DNA from: Mangrovimicrobium sp033283325
GTDB taxonomy: Bacteria; Pseudomonadota; Gammaproteobacteria; Pseudomonadales; Halieaceae
Length of the DNA: 64,000 nt
NCBI GenBank assembly: GCA_033283325.1
Contig: JAWMQO010000001.1
Location: 1,178,001-1,242,000, forward strand
Direction of reading: 5' to 3'
The notes under the pieces were generated by a model, which ran no database searches, was not told the DNA's origin, and saw only the letters and a program-made list of their open reading frames with translations. The position numbers and the translations under genes are program-made. This document shows, one piece after another, positions 42,554 to 50,936 of this stretch. Within the stretch, counting starts at the first letter, position 1; each line of letters starts with the position of its first letter.

Positions 42554-44839
42554 ATGCTGAGCAAAGACCTTGAACAGTCACTGAACGACGCCTTTCGTGG
42601 AGCGAAATCCAAGCGACACGAGTTCATGACTGTCGAACACCTGCTGCTGGCGCTACTCGATAACAACGATGCCATTCGCGTACTCAAGGCCTGCGGCGCG
42701 GATATCGGCGCCCTGCGCGGCGACCTGATCGAGTTCGTCGACGCCACCACACCCCTGATCCCGGACGACGAAGCAGAGCGCGAGACCCAACCCACCCTGG
42801 GTTTCCAGCGCGTGTTGCAGCGAGCGGTGTTCCATGTCCAGTCCTCGGGCAAGAGCGAAGTCACCGGCGCCAACGTGCTGGTGGCGATCTTCAGCGAGGC
42901 CGAGAGCCAGGCGGTGTTTTTCCTCAAGACCCAGAGCGTGGCTCGCCTCGACGTGGTCAATTACATCACCCACGGCATTTCCAAGGTCGCCGGGGAGAAC
43001 GAATCCAGCGATCCCGAGAGCGCGCCGGACACCGAGAGCGGCGCCCAGGAAGAGGGCGAGGGCAATCCCCTGGACAACTTCGCCACCAACCTCAACCGGG
43101 AGGCCGCCGAGGGCCATATCGACCCGCTGATCGGCCGGGTACCCGAGGTGGAGCGGGTGGCCCAGATCCTGGCGCGCCGACGCAAGAACAATCCACTGCT
43201 GGTGGGTGAGTCCGGTGTCGGCAAGACCGCCATTGTCGAGGGCCTGGCGAAAAAGATCGTCGAAGGCGACGTGCCGGAAACCCTGCAGGACGCGGTGGTC
43301 TACTCCCTCGACCTCGGCTCCCTGCTGGCGGGCACCAAGTACCGGGGAGATTTCGAGAAGCGCTTCAAGGGGCTTCTGGCGGAGCTGAAAAAGCGCGACA
43401 ACGCGATTCTGTTCATCGACGAGGTGCACACCATCATCGGCGCCGGTGCCGCCTCCGGCGGTGTGATGGACGCCAGCAACCTGCTCAAGCCACTGCTCAG
43501 TTCCGGCAAGCTGCGCTGTATCGGCTCGACGACGTTCCAGGAATACCGGGGCATTTTCGACAAGGACCGTGCGCTGTCGCGGCGCTTCCAGAAAATCGAT
43601 GTCCTCGAACCCAGCACCGAAGACGCCTACAAGATCCTCAAGGGCTTGAAATCCCGCTTCGAGGAGCACCACGGCCTGCGCTACTCGGACAAGGCCCTTA
43701 AAGTCGCCACCGACCTGTCGGCGCGCTACATCACCGACCGTTTCCTGCCAGACAAGGCGATCGACGTGATCGACGAGGCCGGCGCCTACCAGCAGTTGCT
43801 GCCACCCTCGAAGCGCAAGAAAGTGGTGGGCGTGGCGGATATCGAGGCGGTCATCGCCAAGATCGCACGCATTCCGCCGAAGACCGTCAGCAGCGACGAC
43901 AAGGACACCCTGCAGAAACTGGAACAGAACCTGCGCATGGTGGTCTTCGGCCAGGACCAGGCCATCAGCAGCCTTGCCACCTCCATCAAGCTGGCACGTG
44001 CCGGCCTGCGCTCCGGCGACAAGCCCATCGGCTCCTTCCTGCTGGCCGGGCCCACCGGGGTCGGCAAGACCGAAGTGACCAAGCAACTCGCTCGCCAACT
44101 GGGTCTGGAGCTGATCCGCTTCGATATGTCCGAATACATGGAGCGGCACACCGTCTCCCGCCTGATAGGCGCCCCCCCGGGCTACGTAGGCTACGACCAG
44201 GGTGGCCTGCTCACCGACGCGGTGACCAAGCATCCCCACGCCGTGGTGCTGCTGGACGAGATCGAGAAGGCCCACCCGGAAGTGTTCAATCTGCTGCTGC
44301 AGGTGATGGACCACGGCACCCTGACCGACAACAACGGTCGCCAGGCCGACTTCCGCAATGTCATCCTGGTGATGACCACCAATGCCGGCGCCGAGAACAT
44401 CAGCCGCCGGACCATCGGCTTCACCACCCAGGACCACAGCACCGATGCGCTGGAAGCGATCAATCGCATGTTCACCCCGGAATTCCGCAACCGCCTGGAC
44501 GCCACGGTACAGTTCGAACCCCTGGGCGAAGACGTGATCCTCACGGTAGTGGACAAGTTCCTGACCGAACTGCAGGGTCAGCTGGACGAGAAGCGGGTCA
44601 CCCTGGACGTGGACGAAGACGCACGGCTATGGCTGGTGGAGAAGGGCTACGACCGCAACATGGGCGCCCGCCCGATGGAGCGGGTGATCCAGGAGCATAT
44701 CAAGAAGCCCCTGGCTGAACTGGTGCTGTTCGGCGAACTGTCCCGTGCGGGCGGCACCGCCGAGGTCACCCTCAACAAGGCGGAGGATTGCCTTGAAGTA
44801 CGCGTCAGTGAAGAGGAAAAGGTGCTCGAGGAGAGCTAG
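42554..44839 (+). CDS. clpA: ATP-dependent Clp protease ATP-binding subunit ClpA
   Basis: This 761-residue AAA+ unfoldase partners with ClpP. It has the N-domain (MLSKDLEQSLNDAFRGAKSKRHEFMTVEHLLLALL) that docks ClpS, a first AAA domain with Walker A GESGVGKTA (about 219-227) and FIDEVHTIIG, and a second with GPTGVGKTE (about 500-508), FDMSEYMERHTVSRLIGAPPGYVGYDQGG and LLDEIEKAHPEV. The linker between them lacks the long coiled coil of ClpB, which supports ClpA. It pairs with clpS upstream and with aat and bpt downstream on the opposite strand. Confidence 0.97.
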   Translation: MLSKDLEQSLNDAFRGAKSKRHEFMTVEHLLLALLDNNDAIRVLKACGADIGALRGDLIEFVDATTPLIPDDEAERETQPTLGFQRVLQRAVFHVQSSGKSEVTGANVLVAIFSEAESQAVFFLKTQSVARLDVVNYITHGISKVAGENESSDPESAPDTESGAQEEGEGNPLDNFATNLNREAAEGHIDPLIGRVPEVERVAQILARRRKNNPLLVGESGVGKTAIVEGLAKKIVEGDVPETLQDAVVYSLDLGSLLAGTKYRGDFEKRFKGLLAELKKRDNAILFIDEVHTIIGAGAASGGVMDASNLLKPLLSSGKLRCIGSTTFQEYRGIFDKDRALSRRFQKIDVLEPSTEDAYKILKGLKSRFEEHHGLRYSDKALKVATDLSARYITDRFLPDKAIDVIDEAGAYQQLLPPSKRKKVVGVADIEAVIAKIARIPPKTVSSDDKDTLQKLEQNLRMVVFGQDQAISSLATSIKLARAGLRSGDKPIGSFLLAGPTGVGKTEVTKQLARQLGLELIRFDMSEYMERHTVSRLIGAPPGYVGYDQGGLLTDAVTKHPHAVVLLDEIEKAHPEVFNLLLQVMDHGTLTDNNGRQADFRNVILVMTTNAGAENISRRTIGFTTQDHSTDALEAINRMFTPEFRNRLDATVQFEPLGEDVILTVVDKFLTELQGQLDEKRVTLDVDEDARLWLVEKGYDRNMGARPMERVIQEHIKKPLAELVLFGELSRAGGTAEVTLNKAEDCLEVRVSEEEKVLEES

Positions 44840-44860
44840 CCCGGCAGCAGAGCTGGGCAG

Positions 44861-44878
44861 GGGGGCTTCGCGGCCCCC
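44861..44878. terminator. GC hairpin between convergent clpA and infA
   Basis: GGGGGC and GCCCCC pair around a TTCGCG loop in the 51-bp gap between the two stops. There is no T-tract on either strand, so it may act as a weak bidirectional terminator. Confidence 0.4.
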
Positions 44879-44890
44879 GGAGGGCCCGCC

Positions 44891-45109
44891 TCAGCGTTCG
44901 CGGTAGGTAATCCGGCCCTTGGTCAGGTCGTAGGGGGTCAGTTCGACGCGAACCTTGTCCCCGGTCAGGATACGGATATAGTTCTTGCGCATCTTGCCCG
45001 AAATATGGGCAGTCACGACATGCCCGTTCTCGAGCTGGACGCGAAACGTGGTGTTAGGAAGGGTGTCGATGACCTCGCCTTCCATTTCAATCTGGTCTTC
45101 CTTCGCCAT
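44891..45109 (-). CDS. infA: translation initiation factor IF-1
   Basis: This 72-residue OB-fold protein, MAKEDQIEMEGEVIDTLPN through to GRITYRER, is the full length of IF-1 and carries the conserved GKMRKNYIRILTGDKV segment. It occupies the ribosomal A site during initiation. Its position between clpA and bpt/aat is conserved in pseudomonads and many other gammaproteobacteria. Confidence 0.98.
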   Translation of the reverse strand: MAKEDQIEMEGEVIDTLPNTTFRVQLENGHVVTAHISGKMRKNYIRILTGDKVRVELTPYDLTKGRITYRER

Positions 45110-45209
45110 TCTCCAGGCATACCTCTATCTGAAACCGGGCGCATTTTGCCCTAAAGTGGCGGCTGATGCCAGCTCAACCGGTAATAAGCCACGTGGAAAG
45201 TGGGGGAAA

Positions 45210-45920
45210 CTAAATCAGGGAGGTCCAACGCCCGTTGACGAAGAGTTCGAGGGGGCGATATTCCGACTTGTAGGCCATCTTGCGGCAGTTCTTGATCCAG
45301 TAGCCGAGGTAGAGGTACTGCAACCCCAGTTCGGCGGTTCGCTCGATCTGCCAGAGGATGGCGTAGCGACCGAGGCTGCGGTCGGTGGCTTCGGGGTCGA
45401 AGAAGGTATAGATGGCCGAGAGGCCGTCCAGCAACTCGTCGACTACCGCCACCGCGGTGAGCTTGCCAGCATCGTAGAAGCGGAAGTAGCGGGTGCAGTC
45501 CCAGGCGTTATTGAGAAAGGACAGGTACTGCTCGCGATCCGGCGGGTACATGTCGCCGTCGGAGTGGCGCTGCTCGATATAGCGCCGGTACAGCTGGTAG
45601 GCCGCCTCGTCGCGGATATCGTCGGTGCACTCCACCTCGAGGTCCAGGTTGCGCTTGATCGCCCGCCGCTGGCTGCGCTTCGGAGTGAACTCGTTGACCG
45701 GGATTCGCGCGGGTATACAGGCCTGGCAATGGTTGCAGTGGGGCCGGTAGAGGTGGCTGCCGCTGCGGCGAAAACCGAGCAGAGAGAGATTGCTGTAGAG
45801 GTTCTGGTCAACTTCCTGGCGCGGGTCTACAAACAGCGTCGTCGCTTCCCGGTTTTCCAGGTAGCTGCAGCTGTGAGGGTAGGTCGTATAGACCTTGAGA
45901 TCCCGCAGGGAAGAGGTCAC
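45210..45920 (-). CDS. bpt: aspartate/glutamate leucyltransferase (bacterial Ate1-like)
   Basis: Bpt adds leucine from Leu-tRNA to proteins starting with Asp or Glu, creating an N-degron. The 236-residue product contains SCSYLENREATTLFVDP (about 16-32), the paired-cysteine motif YRPHCNHCQACIPARIPV (about 57-74), and C-terminal YLGYWIKNCRKMAYKSEYRPLE. The GTG at 45920 is chosen because it overlaps the aat stop as GTGA and gives the known family start VTSSLRDLKVYTTYPHSC; an upstream GTG would add 11 residues within aat. Confidence 0.95.
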   Translation of the reverse strand: MTSSLRDLKVYTTYPHSCSYLENREATTLFVDPRQEVDQNLYSNLSLLGFRRSGSHLYRPHCNHCQACIPARIPVNEFTPKRSQRRAIKRNLDLEVECTDDIRDEAAYQLYRRYIEQRHSDGDMYPPDREQYLSFLNNAWDCTRYFRFYDAGKLTAVAVVDELLDGLSAIYTFFDPEATDRSLGRYAILWQIERTAELGLQYLYLGYWIKNCRKMAYKSEYRPLELFVNGRWTSLI

Positions 45921-46630
45921 AGAAGTTCTCCGCAAGTCGCAGGGAGTGTCCACACGGATTGATCGTGCGGCACATCGACAGATTCGTCAAGCAGCGACTC
46001 GAATTCACTGCGCCTGATGTTTTGCGCGCCCATGGAATTCAGGTGGGCACTCTCGACCTGGCAGTCGATAAGCCGGAAGCCACCCCGCCGGATGATGTCC
46101 ACCAGCGCCACCAGCGCCACCTTGGATGCATCGGGCACCGCGCTGAACATGGATTCCCCGAAGAAGGCCCGGCCCAGGGCGATGCCGTAGAGACCCCCGA
46201 CCAGTTCGCCCTCCAGGTCCCAGACCTCCACCGAGTGGGCATGGCCCAGTGCGTGCAGGTCGCAGTAGGCGCCGATCATGCTCTCGCCGATCCAGGTGCC
46301 GAGCCCGTCACCACGCAGTTCCGCACACCTGGCCATGACCCGGGGGAAGTGCTGGTCCAGGCTCAGGCGGAAGCGGTTGCGACGCAAGGTCCGGCGCAGG
46401 CTGCGGGAGACGTAGAGCGAATCGGGGAAGAGCACCGAGCGCGGGTCGGGTGTCCACCACAGCACCGGCTGGGGCTCCTCGTACCAGGGGAAGATTCCCT
46501 GCCGGTAGGCACGCACCAGGCGATCCGCTGACAAATCGCCCCCCACCGCGAGAAGTCCGCAGGGATAGTCCAGCGCCTCGCTGGTGGGCGGGAAGTCATC
46601 GCCGCCCTGTAACTGGCTGAGGTAGCGCAT
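45917..46630 (-). CDS. aat: leucyl/phenylalanyl-tRNA-protein transferase
   Basis: Aat adds Leu or Phe to proteins beginning with Lys or Arg. The 237-residue protein shows FPPTSEALDYPCGLLAVGGDLSADRLVRAYRQGIFPWYEE (about 14-53), WWTPDPRSVLF and the substrate-channel motif HSVEVWDLEGELVGGLYGIALGRAFFGESMFS (about 132-163). The gene precedes bpt with a 4-base overlap, so both N-degron transferases are co-translated. Confidence 0.97.
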   Translation of the reverse strand: MRYLSQLQGGDDFPPTSEALDYPCGLLAVGGDLSADRLVRAYRQGIFPWYEEPQPVLWWTPDPRSVLFPDSLYVSRSLRRTLRRNRFRLSLDQHFPRVMARCAELRGDGLGTWIGESMIGAYCDLHALGHAHSVEVWDLEGELVGGLYGIALGRAFFGESMFSAVPDASKVALVALVDIIRRGGFRLIDCQVESAHLNSMGAQNIRRSEFESLLDESVDVPHDQSVWTLPATCGELL

Positions 46631-46711
46631 GGCTTAAGTTTAGATTTGGGCGTGCACAAGCTCCAGTTCCGGATGCAGATATCCGTAATCACCGTTTGCC
46701 TGTGCTCAGGC

Positions 46712-46770
46712 CTGCAGGCGCCCACTGCGCGGGCGATCGGCACCAATCGCGCACGGAGTAGGCTCCTGGC
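46712..46770. repeat. REPIN: two inverted REP elements between aat and trxB
   Basis: The left unit (46712-46740) reads CTGCAGGCGCCCACTGCGCG and on to GGGCGATCGG. The right unit (46743-46770), on the minus strand, reads GCCAGGAGCCTACTCCGTGC and on to GCGATTGG. Both match the REP pattern seen at 34121 and face each other, the REPIN layout. No REP-associated transposase gene is in the window. Confidence 0.75.
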
Positions 46771-46800
46771 CAGTGCGTTACCGGTCGACCGCCCCGGCGT

Positions 46801-47745
46801 CTAGTGGTCCAGGTACTTCTCCGCGTCCAGTGCAGCCATGCAACCGAAGCCGGCAGAGGTGACCGCCTGGCGATAAATATGGTCGCCGACATCCCCGGCG
46901 GCGAATACGCCAGGCACGCTGGTGGCGGTGGCGCCGCCTTCGAGGCCGCTGCGGATGACGATGTAGCCGTCCTTCATCTCCAGCTGGCCTTCGAACATGT
47001 CGGTGTTGGGCTTGTGGCCGATGGCGATAAATACGCCGGCGACGTCCACATCCTGGGTAGAACCGTCCTTCGTGGACTTCACCCGCATGCCGGTGACACC
47101 ACTGTCGTCGCCGAGGACCTCATCCAGGGTGTTGTCCCAGAGAATGGTGACCTTGCCTTCCGCCTCGCGGGCAAAAAGCCGGTCCTGCAGCACTTTCTCG
47201 GAGCGCAGCGCGTCACGGCGGTGCACCAGTGTGACGTGGCTGGCGATATTGGCCAGGTACAGTGCTTCCTCGACAGCGGTATTGCCGCCGCCGATCACCG
47301 CCACTTTCTGGTTGCGGTAGAAGAAGCCGTCACAGGTGGCGCAGGCACTGACGCCCTTGCCCATGAAGGCCTCCTCGGAAGGCAAGCCCAGGTACTGGGC
47401 GGAAGCACCGGTGGCGACGATGAGCGCATCGCAGGTGTACTTGCCGGTGCCTTCGAGCTTCATCGGGCGGGCAGAGAGGTCGACGGCTTCGATGTGGTCG
47501 AACAGCACCTCGGTGCCAAAGCGCTCGACATGTGCCTGCATGTTCTGCATCAACTCCGGGCCCTGGAGCTCGGCGTGACCACCGGGCCAGTTTTCCACTT
47601 CGGTGGTGGTGGTCAGCTGGCCACCCTGCTGCATGCCGGTGATCACCACCGGGTTGAGGTTGGCGCGGGCCGCGTAAACTGCCGCGGTGTAGCCGGCGGG
47701 GCCGCTGCCGAGAATGATCAGGGGGATATGTCGTACGTCGCTCAT
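46801..47745 (-). CDS. trxB: thioredoxin-disulfide reductase
   Basis: This 314-residue FAD/NADPH enzyme keeps thioredoxin reduced. FAD site ILGSGPAGYTAAVYAARA (about 11-28), redox-active CATC in GVSACATCDGFFYR (about 132-145), NADPH site VIGGGNTAVEEALYLA (about 152-167), and the closing FAAGDVGDHIYRQAVTSAGFGCMAALDAEKYL are all intact. It is divergent from ftsK, the conserved neighbour arrangement in Pseudomonas. Confidence 0.97.
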   Translation of the reverse strand: MSDVRHIPLIILGSGPAGYTAAVYAARANLNPVVITGMQQGGQLTTTTEVENWPGGHAELQGPELMQNMQAHVERFGTEVLFDHIEAVDLSARPMKLEGTGKYTCDALIVATGASAQYLGLPSEEAFMGKGVSACATCDGFFYRNQKVAVIGGGNTAVEEALYLANIASHVTLVHRRDALRSEKVLQDRLFAREAEGKVTILWDNTLDEVLGDDSGVTGMRVKSTKDGSTQDVDVAGVFIAIGHKPNTDMFEGQLEMKDGYIVIRSGLEGGATATSVPGVFAAGDVGDHIYRQAVTSAGFGCMAALDAEKYLDH

Positions 47746-47994
47746 CTATCGCATTTCCTTCGGTATGGGGGCGCCGCCCGGTGGGGGCCGGGCAGAGAAA
47801 TCTATCCCGTATCTGGGGGCAAGTTATGTTACTTTAAAGGGCGATGGGCGGCAAAGTCTAAGCTGATTCTAAATTGTTTATATAAGTCTTTGAAATCAAT
47901 CAGTATATAAGTGAAAATTAAAGCGGTATGTGAAGGTCGCGCCAGCGTTGCGGGGCCTTTTTGACAGGGGATTGGTGGAAGGACGAGATGCGGC

Positions 47995-50313
47995 GTGGCA
48001 GATTCACCCACTAGCGAAAACTTTCTCGGTACCAGATTGCGTGAGGGCGCTTTTATCGGCGTCAGTGCGGTCTGCCTGTACCTCCTGCTGGCGCTGTTCA
48101 CCTACAGTCCGCGGGACCCGGGCTGGTCCGCCAGCGGCGCCGGGGGCGGCATCGCCAATCTCGGCGGCCCCACGGGCGCCTGGCTGGCCGATGTCTGCTT
48201 TTCCCTGGTGGGCTATGCAGCCTACCTGTTTCCGCTCCTGCTGGCCTACAGGGCGCTGGTCATCCTGCTGGAGCGTCACGAGGCCAAGCCCTTCGACTGG
48301 GTAACCCTCGGCATACGCACCCTCGGCCTGGTACTGGTGATGATCTCCGGAACCGCCCTGACGGCGATCAACGACCTGGGCGGCTCCGGGCTGCCCCAGG
48401 GCGCCGGCGGCATTCTCGGGCAGGCTATCGGCGATTCCTTCGTCGTGGCCTTCAGCGGGGTCGGCAGCCGGCTGATCCTGGCCGCCGTATTCCTCTTCGG
48501 CATGACGATTTTCACCGACCTGAGCTGGCTCAGGCTGATGGACCGGCTTGGCGCCGGGGCGATCAAGGCCTTCAATACCTCCCGCGAGTGGATCATCCAG
48601 CGGGTGGACCAGTTCCGCGACCGGCGCGAACGCGAGAAGGCCGTGGAAGCCCGCAAGCTGGTCATCGAGGAACACGTCGAGAAAGAGAAGAAACGCAAGC
48701 CGCCGAAGATCAAGCCGCTGAAACCGAAACCCGAGACCTCCGAGCGGGTGGAAAAGGAAAAACAGCAGCCCCTTTTCGACGCACCGATTACCGGCGAACT
48801 GCCCCCGCTGACCCTGCTCGACCCGGAGCAGAAAGACCCCAGCCGGGGTTATTCGGCGGAGGCCCTCGAAGCGCTGTCCAAGCTGCTGGAACTCAAGCTG
48901 GCGGATTTCGGGGTGACCGCGGAGGTCACCGCCGTCTACCCGGGGCCGGTAATCACCCGCTTCGAGATCCAGCCCGCCCCCGGGGTCAAGGTTTCACGAA
49001 TTTCCAACCTGGCCAAGGACCTGGCGCGCTCGCTGGCGGTGATTTCCGTGCGGGTGGTGGAAGTCATTCCCGGCAAGTCGGTGGTCGGCATCGAAATTCC
49101 CAACGAGGACCGGGAGATCGTCAACTTCCGCGAGGTGCTGTCCTCCCGGGCCTTCGATCAGTCCCGTTCGCCCCTCACCCTGGCCCTGGGCCACGACATC
49201 TCCGGCGAACCCATCGTCGCGGACCTGGCGAAGATGCCCCACCTGCTGGTGGCGGGCACCACCGGTTCGGGCAAGTCGGTGGGCGTCAACGCCATGCTCC
49301 TGAGCCTGCTCTACAAGTCGGGGCCGGAGGATGTGCGCCTGATCCTGGTGGACCCGAAGATGCTGGAACTTTCGGTCTACGATGGAATCCCACACCTGTT
49401 GACACCGGTGATCACCGACATGAAGGACGCCGCCAACGGCCTGCGCTGGTGCGTGGCGGAAATGGAGCGGCGCTACAAGCTGATGGCCCAGTTGGGCGTG
49501 CGCAACCTCGGCGGCTACAACCGCAAGGTCATCGATGCCGCGAAAGCCGGTTCGCCGATTCCCGACCCCCTGTGGAAGCCCGATCCCATCTTCGCCGAAA
49601 CCAACGAGGAGCAGACGCCGCCCAACCTTGAAAAGCTGCCCTCCATCGTGGTGGTGATCGACGAGTTCGCCGACATGATGATGATCGTCGGCAAGAAGGT
49701 GGAAGAGCTGATCGCGCGAATCGCCCAGAAGGCGAGGGCGGCGGGAATCCACCTGATCCTCGCCACCCAGCGCCCTTCGGTGGACGTGATTACCGGGCTG
49801 ATCAAGGCCAACGTGCCGACCCGTATCGCCTTCCAGGTCTCCTCCAAGGTGGACTCGCGGACCATTCTCGACCAGGGCGGCGCAGAGCAATTGCTCGGGC
49901 ATGGCGACATGCTCTACCTGCCGCCCGGCTCCGGCGTGCCCAACCGGGTCCACGGCGCGTTTTGCTCCGATGAGGAAGTTCATCGGGTTGTGGCCGACTG
50001 GAAACGGCGCGGCGAACCGGCCTATATCGACGGTCTGCTCGACGAAGGCGGCCAGACGCCGGTGACCGCCGGAGAGCTGCAGGCCAGCAATGGCGGCGAG
50101 GAAGGGGAAGAGGACGACGCCCTCTACGACGAGGCTGTCCACTATGTGACCAAGAGCCGGCGCGCCTCGATTTCCAGCGTGCAGCGCAAACTGCGCATCG
50201 GTTACAACCGCGCGGCGCGCCTGATCGAGGCGATGGAAATGGCTGGCGTGGTCAGCGAAATGGGCAGCAACGGCCAGCGCGAAGTGCTGGCGCCACCCCC
50301 ACCGGAGGATTGA
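47995..50313 (+). CDS. ftsK: DNA translocase FtsK
   Basis: This 772-residue protein couples division to chromosome segregation. It has four or five N-terminal membrane helices (about 20-185), a charged, comparatively short linker rich in Lys, Glu and Pro (about 195-265), the motor with Walker A GTTGSGKSVGVNA (about 421-433) and VVVIDEFADMMM (about 558-569), and a C-terminal winged-helix gamma domain (DDALYDEAVHYVTKSRRASIS to the end) that reads KOPS sites. It begins with GTG after GGAAGGACGAG. lolA begins within its stop codon (TGATG). The 249-bp gap upstream includes an AT-rich island (about 47860-47930) unlike its surroundings. Confidence 0.96.
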   Translation: MADSPTSENFLGTRLREGAFIGVSAVCLYLLLALFTYSPRDPGWSASGAGGGIANLGGPTGAWLADVCFSLVGYAAYLFPLLLAYRALVILLERHEAKPFDWVTLGIRTLGLVLVMISGTALTAINDLGGSGLPQGAGGILGQAIGDSFVVAFSGVGSRLILAAVFLFGMTIFTDLSWLRLMDRLGAGAIKAFNTSREWIIQRVDQFRDRREREKAVEARKLVIEEHVEKEKKRKPPKIKPLKPKPETSERVEKEKQQPLFDAPITGELPPLTLLDPEQKDPSRGYSAEALEALSKLLELKLADFGVTAEVTAVYPGPVITRFEIQPAPGVKVSRISNLAKDLARSLAVISVRVVEVIPGKSVVGIEIPNEDREIVNFREVLSSRAFDQSRSPLTLALGHDISGEPIVADLAKMPHLLVAGTTGSGKSVGVNAMLLSLLYKSGPEDVRLILVDPKMLELSVYDGIPHLLTPVITDMKDAANGLRWCVAEMERRYKLMAQLGVRNLGGYNRKVIDAAKAGSPIPDPLWKPDPIFAETNEEQTPPNLEKLPSIVVVIDEFADMMMIVGKKVEELIARIAQKARAAGIHLILATQRPSVDVITGLIKANVPTRIAFQVSSKVDSRTILDQGGAEQLLGHGDMLYLPPGSGVPNRVHGAFCSDEEVHRVVADWKRRGEPAYIDGLLDEGGQTPVTAGELQASNGGEEGEEDDALYDEAVHYVTKSRRASISSVQRKLRIGYNRAARLIEAMEMAGVVSEMGSNGQREVLAPPPPED

Positions 50314-50936
50314 TGCAACGCTATTTACTGCTCGCCGCACTGACCCTGTGCCTGGTCATCGGCATGGCCCGCTCGGAGGAGGATCCCACGGCGCAACTCG
50401 CCCAGCGCCTGGCGAGTATCGGCCAGCTCAGTGGCGCCTTCAGCCAGAGCCAGCGCAGCGCCGGTGCACAGGGAGAACTGTCACACTCGCAGGGCCATTT
50501 TCGCCTGCTGCGCCCGGACTATTTCGCCTGGATCATCGAGGCGCCGGACCAGCAGGAGATCATCGCCGACAGCGAGAACCTGTGGCACTACGATCGCGAC
50601 CTGGAAACCGTCACTCGCCGGCGACTGGGTGGCGCGGACATGCGCTCACCCCTGCAGGTCCTGGCCGGAGACTACGCCGTGCTGCAGGCGGAGTACCTGG
50701 TCAGCCAGACTGGCCGCGGGCGCTATACCCTCGAGCCCAAAGGCGAGGCGCCGGCCTTCCAGCGCTTCACCCTGGTATTTTCCGAGGACAGCCTGACCGG
50801 CATGGAAATCGTCGACAATCTGGGCCAACTGCTGCTGGTCCAGTTCACCGAGCTCGACAGCGAGCCCGGACTCACTCCTGCCGACTTCGCCTTCGAAGTA
50901 CCCGAGGGCGTCGATTTCTTCGACTATGAGCAGTGA
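50313..50936 (+). CDS. lolA: outer-membrane lipoprotein carrier LolA
   Basis: This 207-residue periplasmic chaperone moves lipoproteins from LolCDE to LolB. It has a signal peptide (hydrophobic about 4-18, cleavage near ARS-E), then QLSGAFSQSQRS, GHFRLLRPDYFAWIIEAPDQQEIIADSENLWHYDRDLETVTRR (about 60-103) and a C-terminal FAFEVPEGVDFFDYEQ typical of the family's end. The ATG at 50313 shares one base with the ftsK stop; rarA overlaps its end by 11 bases. The ftsK-lolA-rarA order is widely kept. Confidence 0.95.
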   Translation: MQRYLLLAALTLCLVIGMARSEEDPTAQLAQRLASIGQLSGAFSQSQRSAGAQGELSHSQGHFRLLRPDYFAWIIEAPDQQEIIADSENLWHYDRDLETVTRRRLGGADMRSPLQVLAGDYAVLQAEYLVSQTGRGRYTLEPKGEAPAFQRFTLVFSEDSLTGMEIVDNLGQLLLVQFTELDSEPGLTPADFAFEVPEGVDFFDYEQ

